A stretch of DNA of 64,000 nucleotides from Maridesulfovibrio sp. (GTDB taxonomy: Bacteria > Desulfobacterota > Desulfovibrionia > Desulfovibrionales > Desulfovibrionaceae). The notes below the pieces were generated by a model. That model did no database searches, was not told the DNA's origin, and was given only the letters and a program-made list of their open reading frames with translations. Within the stretch, counting starts at the first letter, position 1. Each line of letters starts with the position of its first letter. Below are positions 44,922 to 54,494 of this stretch, piece after piece. The position numbers were made by a program, and so were the translations under genes. The stretch spans positions 3,614,501 to 3,678,500 of the forward strand of contig NZ_OY780933.1 of the NCBI RefSeq assembly GCF_963676065.1, in the 5' to 3' direction.

Positions 44922-44955
44922 AAAAAAAGCCCGTAACACCAGCAGTGTTACGGGC
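44922..44955 (-). terminator. Terminator of thiC
   Basis: GCCCGTAACAC and GTGTTACGGGC form a perfect 11-bp stem followed on the minus strand by T7. It lies 52 bp behind the thiC stop codon. Confidence 0.95.
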
Positions 44956-45006
44956 CATTATCATCTCTAACGTGTACAGAGCGGCTCTTATTCTTTTGTC
45001 AGTATT

Positions 45007-46272
45007 TTATTCGGAAAGCATACGTACTGCGCAGAATTTTCCGCACATGGCGCACTCTTTTTCATCTTTATGATCTTTCCTGCGGGCACAAGCCAAAGCT
45101 GGGTCGATTGCCAGTTCGGCAATGCGGTCCCAGTCAAGGTCCATACGGGCCTTGGAAATTGCACGGTCACGCTCTACAGCGTCTTTGCGGCCAAGGCCGA
45201 CTTCACCGCACTGTGCAGCTACGAGGGAAGCTTTAACGCCGTTCCATACATCGTCAATCTCAGGCAGGGTCAAATGCTCAGCCGGAGTCAGGTAGCAGAG
45301 GAAATCAACTCCGTTCAATACAGCGATAGCACCGCCGATGGCACCGGCAATGTGGTCATAGCCGGGAGCTGAGTCGGTTACCAGAGGTCCAAGAACGTAA
45401 AGAGGAGCGTTGTAAGTCGCAGCCTTAATACCCCGGATCTGGGTTTCAACGAGGGTCATGGGTACGTGACCGGGGCCTTCGATCATTGCCTGCACGCCGT
45501 ATTCATGGGCACGTTTAGCAAGCTTACCGAGCATGAGAACTTCTTCCCACTGTGCGGCATCACCGGCATCTGCACCGCCACCGGGACGCAGACCGTCGCC
45601 GAGGCTGAGGGTCACGTTGTGCTTCAGGCAGATTTCAAGCAGACGATCATAATTTGTGAGCAACGGATTTTCTTCATCATGATCACGCATCCAGCGGGCA
45701 AGAATAGAACCGCCGCGGGAAACGATACCCATAAGGCGCTCACCGTTAGTGGCCCATTCAGCTCCACGACGGGTCAGTCCGCAATGCAGAGTCATAAAAT
45801 CAACACCCTGCTCAGCTTCTTTTTCAACTTCAGCGAGGAGTTCATCTATGGAAAAACCAGCGGGATCTTCGTCACGTGCAACATACTGCTGCGCCATAGC
45901 GTAAATGGGCACGGTACCCAGCGGCAGGGGGCAGCTACTCAGCATATCGGTCCTGATTCCATCCAGATCACCGGCAGTGGAAAGGTCCATAACAGCGTGG
46001 GCGCCTGCTTTCCATGCTGTATCCAGCTTCTTCATTTCCTTTTCACGGTCATTCTTAAAAGGAGAAGTTCCGATGTTAGCGTTTACTTTAACCTTTGCGG
46101 GCTGCCCAATGAGGGTAGGGGTAACATTCTTATGATTGGGGTTCCCAAGCAGAACCATAGTCCCGTCTTCAATGCCCTGAATAATGGTCTCTTTCGAGAG
46201 TCCTTCGCTCTTGCAAAGTTCATCAATACCGGAATCAAATATGCTTTTGAGAGCTTTATTTTTTGAAAACAT
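45007..46272 (-). CDS. thiC: Phosphomethylpyrimidine synthase (HMP-P synthase)
   Basis: A 421-aa radical SAM enzyme making the thiamine pyrimidine from AIR. NANIGTSPFKND, DLSTAGDLDGIR, TLHCGLTRRG, SRGGSILARWM, SLGDGLRPGG, EGPGHVP and the C-terminal CAMCGKFCAVRM, which holds the CX2CX4C cluster ligands, are all present. This is the shorter archaeal/anaerobe-like form lacking the long N-terminal region of E. coli ThiC. AAAGGAAA precedes the ATG. No thiamine-pyrophosphate riboswitch could be recognised upstream. Confidence 0.96.
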   Translation of the reverse strand: MFSKNKALKSIFDSGIDELCKSEGLSKETIIQGIEDGTMVLLGNPNHKNVTPTLIGQPAKVKVNANIGTSPFKNDREKEMKKLDTAWKAGAHAVMDLSTAGDLDGIRTDMLSSCPLPLGTVPIYAMAQQYVARDEDPAGFSIDELLAEVEKEAEQGVDFMTLHCGLTRRGAEWATNGERLMGIVSRGGSILARWMRDHDEENPLLTNYDRLLEICLKHNVTLSLGDGLRPGGGADAGDAAQWEEVLMLGKLAKRAHEYGVQAMIEGPGHVPMTLVETQIRGIKAATYNAPLYVLGPLVTDSAPGYDHIAGAIGGAIAVLNGVDFLCYLTPAEHLTLPEIDDVWNGVKASLVAAQCGEVGLGRKDAVERDRAISKARMDLDWDRIAELAIDPALACARRKDHKDEKECAMCGKFCAVRMLSE

Positions 46273-46597
46273 CTGATTTCCTTTTAACTTTATTTAGGAT
46301 TGTGCATTTTTCGTATTATCAATGGTGTCTGTACACGCAAGTCCATAACCCAAATTGTAACAGGGTACAATGGGACTTTTTACTCCGAAACTAAATAAGA
46401 ACGCGACTTCCATAAAATTTTAAAAGCCATTATTTGTTACTTTTTTCCCTTTTTATACTCTTAACCCCTGTCATTTCAGAATTTTATCAAGGAAAATTAA
46501 CCAGATACCAAATCAAGTTTGCATTAATGTCAAAATTTTAGTAGTTCAGCAGATCATATTTTTTGCGACACAAAATATTTCAAGGGGGAAATTTGAT
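46273..46597. other. Divergent intergenic region between thiC and nhaC
   Basis: No gene is seen. The thiC leader contains a nested hairpin at 46339-46378, with outer arms AAGTCC/GGACTT and inner arms ATTGTA/TACAAT. The half next to nhaC is A/T-rich and ends in AAGGGGGAAA before the nhaC ATG. No conserved thiamine box was found on the minus strand. Confidence 0.5.
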
Positions 46598-48304
46598 ATG
46601 CGCAAATGGAGTGGACTATTTTTATTTATAACGGCATTTACACTATTTTGTCAGCCGGCCTTTGCGGCTGACTCCAGCCTCGGGCCAGTTAATGCTGAAC
46701 TATTCGGTTTATTTACACTTATTCCGCCGCTGGTGGCTATCATTCTGGCTTTCATTACCAAAAACGTTGTCCTTTCACTTTTTATAGGTGTTTTTTCAGG
46801 TGCGTTTATGCTGGAAGCCAAAGGAATGGACATCTACAATGGATTCGTCGGCGGATTCCTGCGTCTTTCCAACGAAATTCTCGGATCTTTGGCTGATCCG
46901 TGGAATGCCGGTATCGTACTCCAGTGCCTTGCTATCGGCGGTCTTATTGCTCTTATTTCTAAAATGGGCGGCGCCAAGGCTATTGCCGACGCTTTGGCTA
47001 AAAAAGCCAAAAGCCCCAGAAGCTCCCAGTTCGTAACATGGCTGCTCGGCCTATTCATCTTTTTTGATGACTATGCCAACTCACTCACTGTCGGCCCGAT
47101 CATGCGCCCTGTAACCGATAAAATGAAAGTCTCACGCGAAAAACTGGCTTTCATTATTGACGCCACAGCCGCACCCATAGCCGGTATCGCCCTCATTTCA
47201 ACCTGGGTAGCTTACGAAGTAGGCCTGATTCAGGATGGTCTCGAAGGTATCGGCTACACAATGAATGCCTACGGCGTTTTTGTGGAAACCATTCCTTACC
47301 GTTTTTATAATATTCTCATTCTGGTTTTCATCATTGCAACCATCTGGTTCATGCGCGAATTCGGCCCTATGTATAAAGCTGAACACCGCGCACGCACAAC
47401 CGGAAAGCTCCTTGATGACAAGGCCAAACCAATGGTCGCCGACGAAGCAACTGAGCTTGAGCCTGCTGAAAATATCACACCCAGCATCTGGTATGCAATT
47501 ATTCCCATCGGCACCCTGATTGTTGCTGCATTTCTAGGGTTTTACTTCAACGGCTACAACGGGATAATGGGTGGTGACAATGCTGCGTTGAAAAAGATCT
47601 TCGAAGAAGCTCCCACTAGCTTTTTAGCTATCCGTGAAGCATTCGGTGCTTCCGATGCATCCGTTGTTCTCTTTCAGGCTGCACTCATTGCCGGTGTTGT
47701 GGCGCTGGTAATTGCAATAGGTAAACGCATTCTGTCCGTGGAAGAAGCACTCTCCACATGGGTACAGGGTGTTAAATCCCTGAACATCACAGCTGTAATC
47801 CTGCTGCTGGCCTGGTCCCTTTCCGGAATCATCAAAGAGCTCGGAACTGCTGCTTATCTGGTAAGCGTATTGTCTGATACCATCCCGACCTTTCTGCTGC
47901 CCTCCATTATCTTCATAATGGGATCAATCATATCCTTCGCAACAGGAACATCTTACGGAACCATGGGTATCCTCATGCCACTCTGTATCCCGCTGGCTTT
48001 CGCGCTGGTACCGGAACAGGGCTACGTAATCCTGAACATCGGTGCGGTTCTTACCGGTGCCATCTTCGGTGACCACTGCTCCCCCATCTCGGACACAACT
48101 ATCCTGTCTTCCATGGGTTCCGCGTGTGACCACATCGACCACACCAGAACTCAGCTGTTTTACGCCGTACCGGTTGCAATCATATCCATCGTCTTCGGAT
48201 ATATTCCGGCAGGGCTTGGAATGCCTGTAATGCTGGTACTGCCCGCGGGAATCCTCGCTGTACTGGCAACAGTAAGATTTATAGGAAAACCCGTTTCAAA
48301 CTAA
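46598..48304 (+). CDS. nhaC: Na+/H+ antiporter, NhaC family
   Basis: A 568-aa polytopic membrane protein. It opens with a signal-like segment (LFLFITAFTLFCQPAFAA), then LIPPLVAIILAFITKNVVLSLFIGVFSGA. Conserved segments include FIFFDDYANSLTVGPIMRPVTD, FIIDATAAPIAGIALISTWVAYE, and TGTSYGTMGILMPLCIPLA with FGDHCSPISDTTILSSMGSACDH, all characteristic of NhaC. It exchanges Na+ for protons, fitting a marine or saline habitat. Residues about 255-300 form a charged cytoplasmic loop. Ends in a strong terminator. Confidence 0.92.
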   Translation: MRKWSGLFLFITAFTLFCQPAFAADSSLGPVNAELFGLFTLIPPLVAIILAFITKNVVLSLFIGVFSGAFMLEAKGMDIYNGFVGGFLRLSNEILGSLADPWNAGIVLQCLAIGGLIALISKMGGAKAIADALAKKAKSPRSSQFVTWLLGLFIFFDDYANSLTVGPIMRPVTDKMKVSREKLAFIIDATAAPIAGIALISTWVAYEVGLIQDGLEGIGYTMNAYGVFVETIPYRFYNILILVFIIATIWFMREFGPMYKAEHRARTTGKLLDDKAKPMVADEATELEPAENITPSIWYAIIPIGTLIVAAFLGFYFNGYNGIMGGDNAALKKIFEEAPTSFLAIREAFGASDASVVLFQAALIAGVVALVIAIGKRILSVEEALSTWVQGVKSLNITAVILLLAWSLSGIIKELGTAAYLVSVLSDTIPTFLLPSIIFIMGSIISFATGTSYGTMGILMPLCIPLAFALVPEQGYVILNIGAVLTGAIFGDHCSPISDTTILSSMGSACDHIDHTRTQLFYAVPVAIISIVFGYIPAGLGMPVMLVLPAGILAVLATVRFIGKPVSN

Positions 48305-48371
48305 AATAAATCAGAGGCCAGCTAAACTTTTTGCCTAGATTTAGCCGTCTTAGCTGGCAGATTGAATAAAA

Positions 48372-48408
48372 AAGCCCTCCTTCCGAGTATATTCGGATGG
48401 AGGGCTTT
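48372..48408. terminator. Bidirectional terminator between nhaC and the phosphonate operon
   Basis: AAGCCCTCC and GGAGGGCTT enclose an inner TCCGA/TCGGA stem, with A-rich and T-rich flanks. It separates convergent transcripts. Confidence 0.9.
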
Positions 48409-48432
48409 CTCTTGATGACTCTCAAAAAGTAG

Positions 48433-49518
48433 TCAGAACGACCCGTAAAATTCTTTTAAATGCTGAATGAAAAACTCCCTGCCGGGGTTCACTGGATTGT
48501 TCCGCAACCTTTCCAGATTAACCGAATCAACAATCTTTTCACATTCAGATTCAGGTATACCAAGCCCTTTCATGCGGTATTCCAGCCCGCACCTGTCCAT
48601 CATTACATACCATAAAGCACAGCACTCATCAGCTGAGCGGCAACCCATAATCCGGTACAGCTCCGGTGGGATTTTCTCACTGTTGATCTTGAAAAACACG
48701 CCTGTAAAAATAGCCACCGCGTGTCCATGCGGAAGATTAAAAACAGATGTAAGATAATATGAAAATGCGTGGGGAGCGGTAGTTTTGCTGATATTGATGG
48801 CTTTACCCGCGTAGTACGCGCCCTCAGCCATGCTGTTCCTGCTCTGCGCGCAAGGATCGTTCACAGCTTTTTCTAGGGCTGGAAGGATAAGTGCTATCGC
48901 CTTTGCAGCGTACTCCCTGCTCTTATCCGTTGCCGCAGCGGCCCAGAAGGATTCTATGGCCTGACTGAGGGCATCGAACCCGGAGCAAGCGGTAAGATAG
49001 GGCGGCATGGAAGAGCTAAGACGCGGATCAACTGCAACAGATTCAGCCAGGAGAGAATGACTCGCCAGCGAATATTTTTTGCCGTCCATGTAGATAACAG
49101 CGAAATGGGTGGCTTCACTGCCGGACCCGGAAGTTGTAGGAGCGCAATAAAGCGGCATAGTTCCGGTTATCTCCTCCCGGCCGAGTATCATTTTTTTCAG
49201 CACGGCACTGTCTTTCGGCATGAGGGAAATGATCTTTGCCATATCGATCACGCTACCGCCACCGATGGCTAGAACCGCTTCAATTCCCAGGGATTCAGCT
49301 TTCCGGCAGCCGGCAACACTTTCTTCAAATTTCACGTTGGGAGAAAAATCAGAAAAAAAATGCAGTTCACTATCATGTAATTCAGCAAGGAGCTGTTTCT
49401 TCATACCGGATTTATCGAAAGATTTTCTCCCGGTTACAACAAGTATCTTTCGATATTGCTGTTTTTTAATTTCATCCAGCAGTAGCCCAAAACCGCCTTC
49501 TCCGAAGAAAGCGACCAT
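48433..49518 (-). CDS. Iron-type alcohol dehydrogenase, likely phosphonoacetaldehyde reductase
   Basis: A 361-aa group III dehydrogenase. AIGGGSVIDMAKI is the NAD loop and APTTSGSGSEAT is conserved. Metal ligands are visible in GFDALSQAIES, TTAPHAFSYYLT and NLPHGHAVAIF. Its ATG overlaps the stop of the phosphonopyruvate decarboxylase gene (TAATG). From that context it is most likely the enzyme that reduces phosphonoacetaldehyde to 2-hydroxyethylphosphonate, the step done by PhpC-like proteins. The assignment rests on context; the family is clear. Confidence 0.82.
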   Translation of the reverse strand: MVAFFGEGGFGLLLDEIKKQQYRKILVVTGRKSFDKSGMKKQLLAELHDSELHFFSDFSPNVKFEESVAGCRKAESLGIEAVLAIGGGSVIDMAKIISLMPKDSAVLKKMILGREEITGTMPLYCAPTTSGSGSEATHFAVIYMDGKKYSLASHSLLAESVAVDPRLSSSMPPYLTACSGFDALSQAIESFWAAAATDKSREYAAKAIALILPALEKAVNDPCAQSRNSMAEGAYYAGKAINISKTTAPHAFSYYLTSVFNLPHGHAVAIFTGVFFKINSEKIPPELYRIMGCRSADECCALWYVMMDRCGLEYRMKGLGIPESECEKIVDSVNLERLRNNPVNPGREFFIQHLKEFYGSF

Positions 49519-50624
49519 TAGAAATTACCCATAAACATTTTTTTATTTTGCAGCGGAGTGTTGGTCGGTCTGCCGATCTCTTTTGACTTATGATTATTAG
49601 TCATAACTTCCAGAAAACACAGCCCGTCAGCTTGTGCTAAAGCGGAGGTCAGCTCTTCCTCGCTCGTAATCCGAATAACGGAGGGGTAACCGCAGGCCTT
49701 GGCAATTTCACACAAATTTATTTTCCGGGAAACTGTCGGTTGTCCGCCGGTGGAACCATGCTCCCCGTTATTGATAACAATATGAAGCAGATTATTTATC
49801 CCGCTGGAACCTATCGTCGCAAGGGAACCTAGATGCATTAGGCAAGCACCGTCACCATCAAGGCAGACAACCCGCTTTTGCGGCGAATCCAGCGCCACTC
49901 CGAGCGCTATGGAGGACGCATGTCCCATGCCACCCACTGTCAAAAAATCAGTAGAATGAGAGGCCTTATTCTCTTTTCTGATATGAAAAAGCTCTCTTGA
50001 AGCCATTCCGGTAGTGGAAACAATAACATCGTCATTGCGCTGCGCCTCAGTCAGGCATTCTATCACTCTTTGGCGGCTTAGCGGATACTGCTCACGCTCT
50101 GGAGACCGGGAAACATATTCTGAAAAAGCACCTTTTTTCACCAGCAGAGCATATGGAACATCATGCTCCTTAAAAAAAAGGTCCGCCCTATGCATTTCAC
50201 TCTCAATGTCCGAATCTTTATCAATAATCGAATACGGAAATTCGAGCCCTTCCAGCATGTGCGGGGTGATACGGCCCTGAAATTTGTGCTGCGGCTCATC
50301 CTTAACTCCCGGCTCTCCCCTCCATCCAATGATCAACAGCATCGGGATTGAATATATCTCCTTAGCCACCAATGAAGTTAAGGGATTAACGGCATTACCG
50401 ATTCCGGAATTCTGCATGTACACGACCGGAACCCTGGATGTGGACAGATGATAACCTATGGCAGCGCCGATGGCCGAGCCTTCATTTACGCATATGGTAT
50501 GATGCAGTTCCTTATCATCCGTTGCGGCTGTGCAGAAATGCTTGAGTGTGGAATCCGGCACGCCGTAAAATGTGCTGAAACCGTTATCCTTACACTTTTT
50601 AAGGAAGAACAGGGGATCAATCAT
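49518..50624 (-). CDS. aepY: Phosphonopyruvate decarboxylase
   Basis: A 368-aa thiamine-diphosphate enzyme that removes CO2 from phosphonopyruvate and makes phosphonate synthesis irreversible. FYGVPDSTLKHF opens the pyrimidine-binding domain; CVNEGSAIGAAIGYHLST carries the catalytic Glu; GWRGEPGVKDEPQHKFQG is typical of Ppd. LDGDGACLMHLGSL followed by NNLLHIVINNGEHGSTGGQ is the TPP/Mg motif. Both ends are coupled to neighbours by TAATG overlaps. Confidence 0.93.
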   Translation of the reverse strand: MIDPLFFLKKCKDNGFSTFYGVPDSTLKHFCTAATDDKELHHTICVNEGSAIGAAIGYHLSTSRVPVVYMQNSGIGNAVNPLTSLVAKEIYSIPMLLIIGWRGEPGVKDEPQHKFQGRITPHMLEGLEFPYSIIDKDSDIESEMHRADLFFKEHDVPYALLVKKGAFSEYVSRSPEREQYPLSRQRVIECLTEAQRNDDVIVSTTGMASRELFHIRKENKASHSTDFLTVGGMGHASSIALGVALDSPQKRVVCLDGDGACLMHLGSLATIGSSGINNLLHIVINNGEHGSTGGQPTVSRKINLCEIAKACGYPSVIRITSEEELTSALAQADGLCFLEVMTNNHKSKEIGRPTNTPLQNKKMFMGNF

Positions 50625-51919
50625 TATTTTGTCCCGGGTATAAGTTCGAGTATTTCCTTGATGCTCATGCAGGTATCGTTACACTCGTAAGATCGTTCAT
50701 TACGGAGAATTTCCTTAGCCACTTCCATCATTGCCGGATAAGCGGCCCGCAGCAGGTGGTTAGCGTAAATTACAATCTTCACCCCGGCTTCAATGAGCTG
50801 TTCCTCGTATACTTTATTGTAGCTGGAAGGAACGGCTATAATGGGCGCTGTATGCCCTGCATCCTGATAACGGCGGCAGAATTCAAGTATATCCTTTTCG
50901 GATTTATTCTTGGTGTGAATCATGACACCGTCCGCCCCTGCATCAAGGTATGCTGCGGCTCTTTCCAGCGCATCGTCTACGGGTTTATTGAAAATCAGGC
51001 TCTCGATTCTGGCAAAAATCATAAAATCATTACCGACCTGACTTTTTTTACCGGTTTCTATCTTGTGGCAGAAATCTTCAATAGAAGCCTGATACTGCTC
51101 TACTTCGGTACCGAAGAGGGAATTTTTTTTCAGCCCTACTTTATCTTCAATAACAATGGCGGAAACTCCCAAACGCTCAAGGGAACGGACAGTAAAAGCC
51201 AGATGTTCCGGTTTGCCCCCGGTATCCCCATCATAAATCATGGGCTTTGTGGTAACTTCAAAAATTTCGTTGATTGTCTGCAGACGCGAAGTGGTATCAA
51301 CCGCTTCGATATCGGGTTTGCCCTTCATTGTTGAGTCAGTAAGGCTGCTTTCCCAGATAGCATCGAATTCCACTGACCGCCCGTCTTTTTTGACGGACGC
51401 GTTTTCAACGATAAGTCCGCTGAGTCCGCTGTGGGCTTCAAGGGTCCGTACGATTTTCTTATTCTCCAGCAGGCGCTTCAATCTTTGTTGCCGGGTCACG
51501 GGTGAAACACCGATTTCCTTGAGCATCCCGTTCAGCTGAGTCGAGCTGATTCCCTCGGTATAGGCAGGTTCTATAAGCTTTCCGCCCCACTGGGAGATTG
51601 TGGAGATGACCCGTTCTCTAGTCTGCTTTTGCGGCCCTGTTTTCCAATCGTCTCCGTGGACAACATAATCAGGACGCACTTTTTCAAGGTTTTCTACGTA
51701 ATCAAGCGTGTGTTGAGGGATTACTTCGCAAACCCCTTTGATATTCTTAATAACCATTTCCCGCTGATCATATGTCATAAAAGGGAGACGTTTATAGCCG
51801 GCGATAGCCTTATCGGTCAGCAATCCAACGGTAACATCTCCATAAGATGCTGCAATATTGAGAATATTCATATGGCCGGGATGGACAAGATCTGCGCTCA
51901 TTCCTACGTAAACTTTCAT
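50624..51919 (-). CDS. aepX: Phosphoenolpyruvate mutase with N-terminal cytidylyltransferase domain
   Basis: A 431-aa two-domain protein. Residues 1-135 form a nucleotidyltransferase: [17 protein letters not shown] has the HxGH motif and TEGISSTQL the second (I/S)SST motif. Residues about 145-410 are PEP mutase: [14 protein letters not shown] and the diagnostic [10 protein letters not shown], then FARIESLIF and DGVMIHTK. The mutase turns PEP into phosphonopyruvate, and the attached domain probably loads a later phosphonate alcohol onto CMP. ATG 51919 has AAGGA 8 nt upstream; a TTG two codons earlier is less likely. Confidence 0.94.
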   Translation of the reverse strand: MKVYVGMSADLVHPGHMNILNIAASYGDVTVGLLTDKAIAGYKRLPFMTYDQREMVIKNIKGVCEVIPQHTLDYVENLEKVRPDYVVHGDDWKTGPQKQTRERVISTISQWGGKLIEPAYTEGISSTQLNGMLKEIGVSPVTRQQRLKRLLENKKIVRTLEAHSGLSGLIVENASVKKDGRSVEFDAIWESSLTDSTMKGKPDIEAVDTTSRLQTINEIFEVTTKPMIYDGDTGGKPEHLAFTVRSLERLGVSAIVIEDKVGLKKNSLFGTEVEQYQASIEDFCHKIETGKKSQVGNDFMIFARIESLIFNKPVDDALERAAAYLDAGADGVMIHTKNKSEKDILEFCRRYQDAGHTAPIIAVPSSYNKVYEEQLIEAGVKIVIYANHLLRAAYPAMMEVAKEILRNERSYECNDTCMSIKEILELIPGTK

Positions 51920-51945
51920 AATCAATCCTTGAAGAAAGTTGAGGG

Positions 51946-51976
51946 GTCAAAAATATGTCAATTTTTCATATTTGAC
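51946..51976. promoter_or_regulatory. Imperfect inverted repeat upstream of the phosphonate operon
   Basis: GTCAAAAATATG faces CATATTTGAC across 9 nt, 27 bp before the pepM start and 57 bp behind the alcohol dehydrogenase gene. It may be an operator for the phosphonate operon or a weak terminator; neither is proved. Confidence 0.4.
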
Positions 51977-52032
51977 GGGTCTAAACAGGGACTTTCGAGA
52001 CAAATGCAAAAAGAGGTCCAACAAAATTCCAG

Positions 52033-52998
52033 CTACATTCGGACCAAAACTTTCTTGGCTCCACGACGCATGGAGTGCTCAAATGCCTGCTTGAAATCAT
52101 CAAAATCGTATTCCGCTTCAATCAACCCGCTTACATCGATCATGCCCTGCTCAAGCACGTTCACAGCAAGACCGATATCACCGCAACGGGAACCCACAAT
52201 TGAAATTTCATCCACCACCAGCTTGGCGAGATTGATGGAACTTGGCAGGTGGGAAGTCGTTTTAGCAACCACGGTACCCTCTGGACGAACAAACTCAAGA
52301 GCATAACCGATACCGTTTTCGCTGCCGGTAGCTTCCACAACCAGATCAAATTTATCCCACCGACCGGCCAAAGAGGTCAATTCTTCCGGCTCACTAATGC
52401 GATGGGTCTTCACGCCCTGAGCTGCCGCAATAGCAAGCTTGTCTTCATGTTTACCGACCAACAGGACATGAGGATTATAAATTTTAAGTGCAAGCGCCGT
52501 GAGCAGACCCAGTTTACCGTCGCCCAGAACCATAACCCGCATATCGCCGGTAACGTGAATCTGCTGGCTCACTTCCAGCCCCGCGGCCAAGGGCTCGGCA
52601 AAAACAGCTTCCCGGTCCGAAACATTATCAGCAACTATAAAAAGATTATCCACCGGAACTTTAAGGTAATCGGCAAAAGCGCCGTCATGGTTGACTATCC
52701 CGACCACAGTCCGTCCCGGTGCATGCCTGCGATCTCCGTCATATGGACCGACAGGGCAATTTATATCCGCAACCACCCGCTTACCGACCAATTCCGGCCT
52801 ATCCGGACATGCCTCAACCACGGCCACAAATTCATGCCCCGGTACGCCTGCAAATCCATAATAGCCTTTATGCAACTCGATATCAGTGTTGCAGATTCCA
52901 GCCAGTCGCACTTTCAGCAACGCTTCTCCGGCAACCGGATGCGGTTTCTCTTTTTGCAAAACATCAATTTTTCCATCTTCAAAATATATTGCGCGCAT
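52033..52998 (-). CDS. Zinc-type medium-chain alcohol dehydrogenase
   Basis: A 321-aa MDR protein. GICNTDIELHKGYYG carries the catalytic-zinc Cys and GVPGHEFVAVVE the His/Glu pair; VLGDGKLGLLTALALK is the Rossmann loop. The four-cysteine structural zinc lobe of classical ADH is missing: only NCPVG remains where it should be. AGGAG precedes the ATG. It precedes the phosphonate operon by about 110 bp on the same strand. Co-expression is possible, but the substrate is unknown. Confidence 0.87.
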   Translation of the reverse strand: MRAIYFEDGKIDVLQKEKPHPVAGEALLKVRLAGICNTDIELHKGYYGFAGVPGHEFVAVVEACPDRPELVGKRVVADINCPVGPYDGDRRHAPGRTVVGIVNHDGAFADYLKVPVDNLFIVADNVSDREAVFAEPLAAGLEVSQQIHVTGDMRVMVLGDGKLGLLTALALKIYNPHVLLVGKHEDKLAIAAAQGVKTHRISEPEELTSLAGRWDKFDLVVEATGSENGIGYALEFVRPEGTVVAKTTSHLPSSINLAKLVVDEISIVGSRCGDIGLAVNVLEQGMIDVSGLIEAEYDFDDFKQAFEHSMRRGAKKVLVRM

Positions 52999-53119
52999 GA
53001 CTTCTCCTTATTTCCAGCTCCTCCGCTTTTACCAATAAGTTCCGCTAACGCCAAGCAAAGAACCGGATAAATGCAGATTATGCCGCATAAAATTAAACCG
53101 TAAGCGTCCGAACTGAGAC

Positions 53120-53149
53120 AAAAAAAACCGGCAACCTAACGGCTGCCGG
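53120..53149 (-). terminator. Terminator of the HpnA-like epimerase gene
   Basis: CCGGCA and TGCCGG form a stem followed on the minus strand by T8, 32 bp behind the stop codon. Confidence 0.85.
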
Positions 53150-53180
53150 GAGTATAAAAAAATCTGGAGGAATCAACGGT

Positions 53181-54173
53181 TTAGTTCAGCATATTCTGGT
53201 CCTTAAACCAACGCACCGCATCCTTAACCGCTTCCGATGCAGGCCTATGCGTATAGCCCAGCTCCTTTTCCGCCCTATCGGAGCTGTAGTACATTTTCTT
53301 GGATGCCATACGTACACTATCCAAGGTTGCGATCGGATTTTTCATCAATCCCAGCCGGGCAAACATTTCACCCACAAATCCAGCAAAAAACATCAATATT
53401 TGAGGAACCTTAAACTTAGGACCGGTCTTGCCGGTCATCCGTGCGGTCATGATAAACAAATCCTTGAGGCTAATATTATCGCCACCGAGAATATACCTGC
53501 GCCCGATCTTCCCGTGCTTCAATGCCAGCAGATGCCCCTGCGCTATATCATCGACATGGGCCACATTAAGCCCGGTATCGGCATAGAACAGACCTCCATC
53601 ACGGGCGGCATTCAGCACCATGGTTCCTGTGGGAGTCGGGCGGGAATCCCCCGGTCCTACAGGCGTTGACGGATTAACAATTACAGCAGGGAGTCCTTCG
53701 TCTCGAACCATATCCATGACAACTTTTTCTGCCAGAAATTTGGATTTCTTGTACGGGCTGATCATATCCGTCACGGTGGAGGAAGCATCTTCATCAACGG
53801 GGCTTCCATCAGCATTGCATCCAAGTACACATACGCTCGAAGTATAAACAATACGTTCCACTCCCGCTTCAAGGGCCTTACGCATCAGCAGCCGGGTTCC
53901 TTCCACGTTAGTCTGCGTCATCACCTCCGGGTCAGGAACCCAGAGACGGTAATCAGCCGCCAGATGGAAAAGATATTTGCAATCCTTCAAAGCCTCTTCA
54001 AGCGCTGCTTCATTACTAAGGTCTCCGCAAATAAACTCGACGGGTTCTGTAACAAGCTTCTCCGCCCTGATTTTATCGCGCACCAAAGCTTTTATATGGA
54101 ACCCCTGCCCGGCCAGGATTCTGACGAGACGCGAACCGATCAATCCTGTCGCACCGGTGATCATTACATTCAT
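53181..54173 (-). CDS. HpnA-like NAD-dependent sugar epimerase/dehydratase
   Basis: A 330-aa extended SDR protein. MITGATGLIGSRLVRILAGQG is the NAD loop, LFHLAADYRLWVPDPEVM is close to the hopanoid-associated epimerase HpnA, and SPYKKSKFLAEKVV carries the YxxxK catalytic pair. ATG 54173 begins directly ahead of the Rossmann strand; the frame is open further upstream but adds unlikely sequence. No hopanoid or squalene genes are nearby, so the hopanoid link is only by similarity. Ribosome site weak. Confidence 0.82.
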   Translation of the reverse strand: MNVMITGATGLIGSRLVRILAGQGFHIKALVRDKIRAEKLVTEPVEFICGDLSNEAALEEALKDCKYLFHLAADYRLWVPDPEVMTQTNVEGTRLLMRKALEAGVERIVYTSSVCVLGCNADGSPVDEDASSTVTDMISPYKKSKFLAEKVVMDMVRDEGLPAVIVNPSTPVGPGDSRPTPTGTMVLNAARDGGLFYADTGLNVAHVDDIAQGHLLALKHGKIGRRYILGGDNISLKDLFIMTARMTGKTGPKFKVPQILMFFAGFVGEMFARLGLMKNPIATLDSVRMASKKMYYSSDRAEKELGYTHRPASEAVKDAVRWFKDQNMLN

Positions 54174-54424
54174 AATTATACTGGATAGTCTCTGTTTTTG
54201 TTTGAAATATAATATTTTATTTAGCCTGTTGAATTTAATGAAAAAATCAAGCAGGGACAAAAATATATTGGGAAAACGGTCTAGCCCGCGATGCAGAAAT
54301 GAAGGAATGCGGCAGGTGTGTCAAGTTCGGAATTCAAAATAGAAATATTATAATTAAAGCATCGCTGACAAAAAACACGCATATTCTAATCATATCCTTT
54401 TCTGCCCAAAAGGTACAATGCGCA

Positions 54425-54460
54425 ACAAAAATCCCCGGCAACATCATGCTGCCGGGGATT
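54425..54460 (-). terminator. Terminator of cstA
   Basis: AATCCCCGGCA and TGCCGGGGATT form a perfect stem followed on the minus strand by TTTTGTTG, 34 bp behind the stop codon. Confidence 0.92.
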
Positions 54461-54494
54461 CACACATTTAAAATTAATAAAAGGAAGCTATATG

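Noticed and set aside
51930..51980. TTGACA on the minus strand inside the repeat ahead of pepM as a promoter
   Set aside because: No acceptable -10 box follows at 16-18 nt, so the inverted repeat is reported only as a possible operator.
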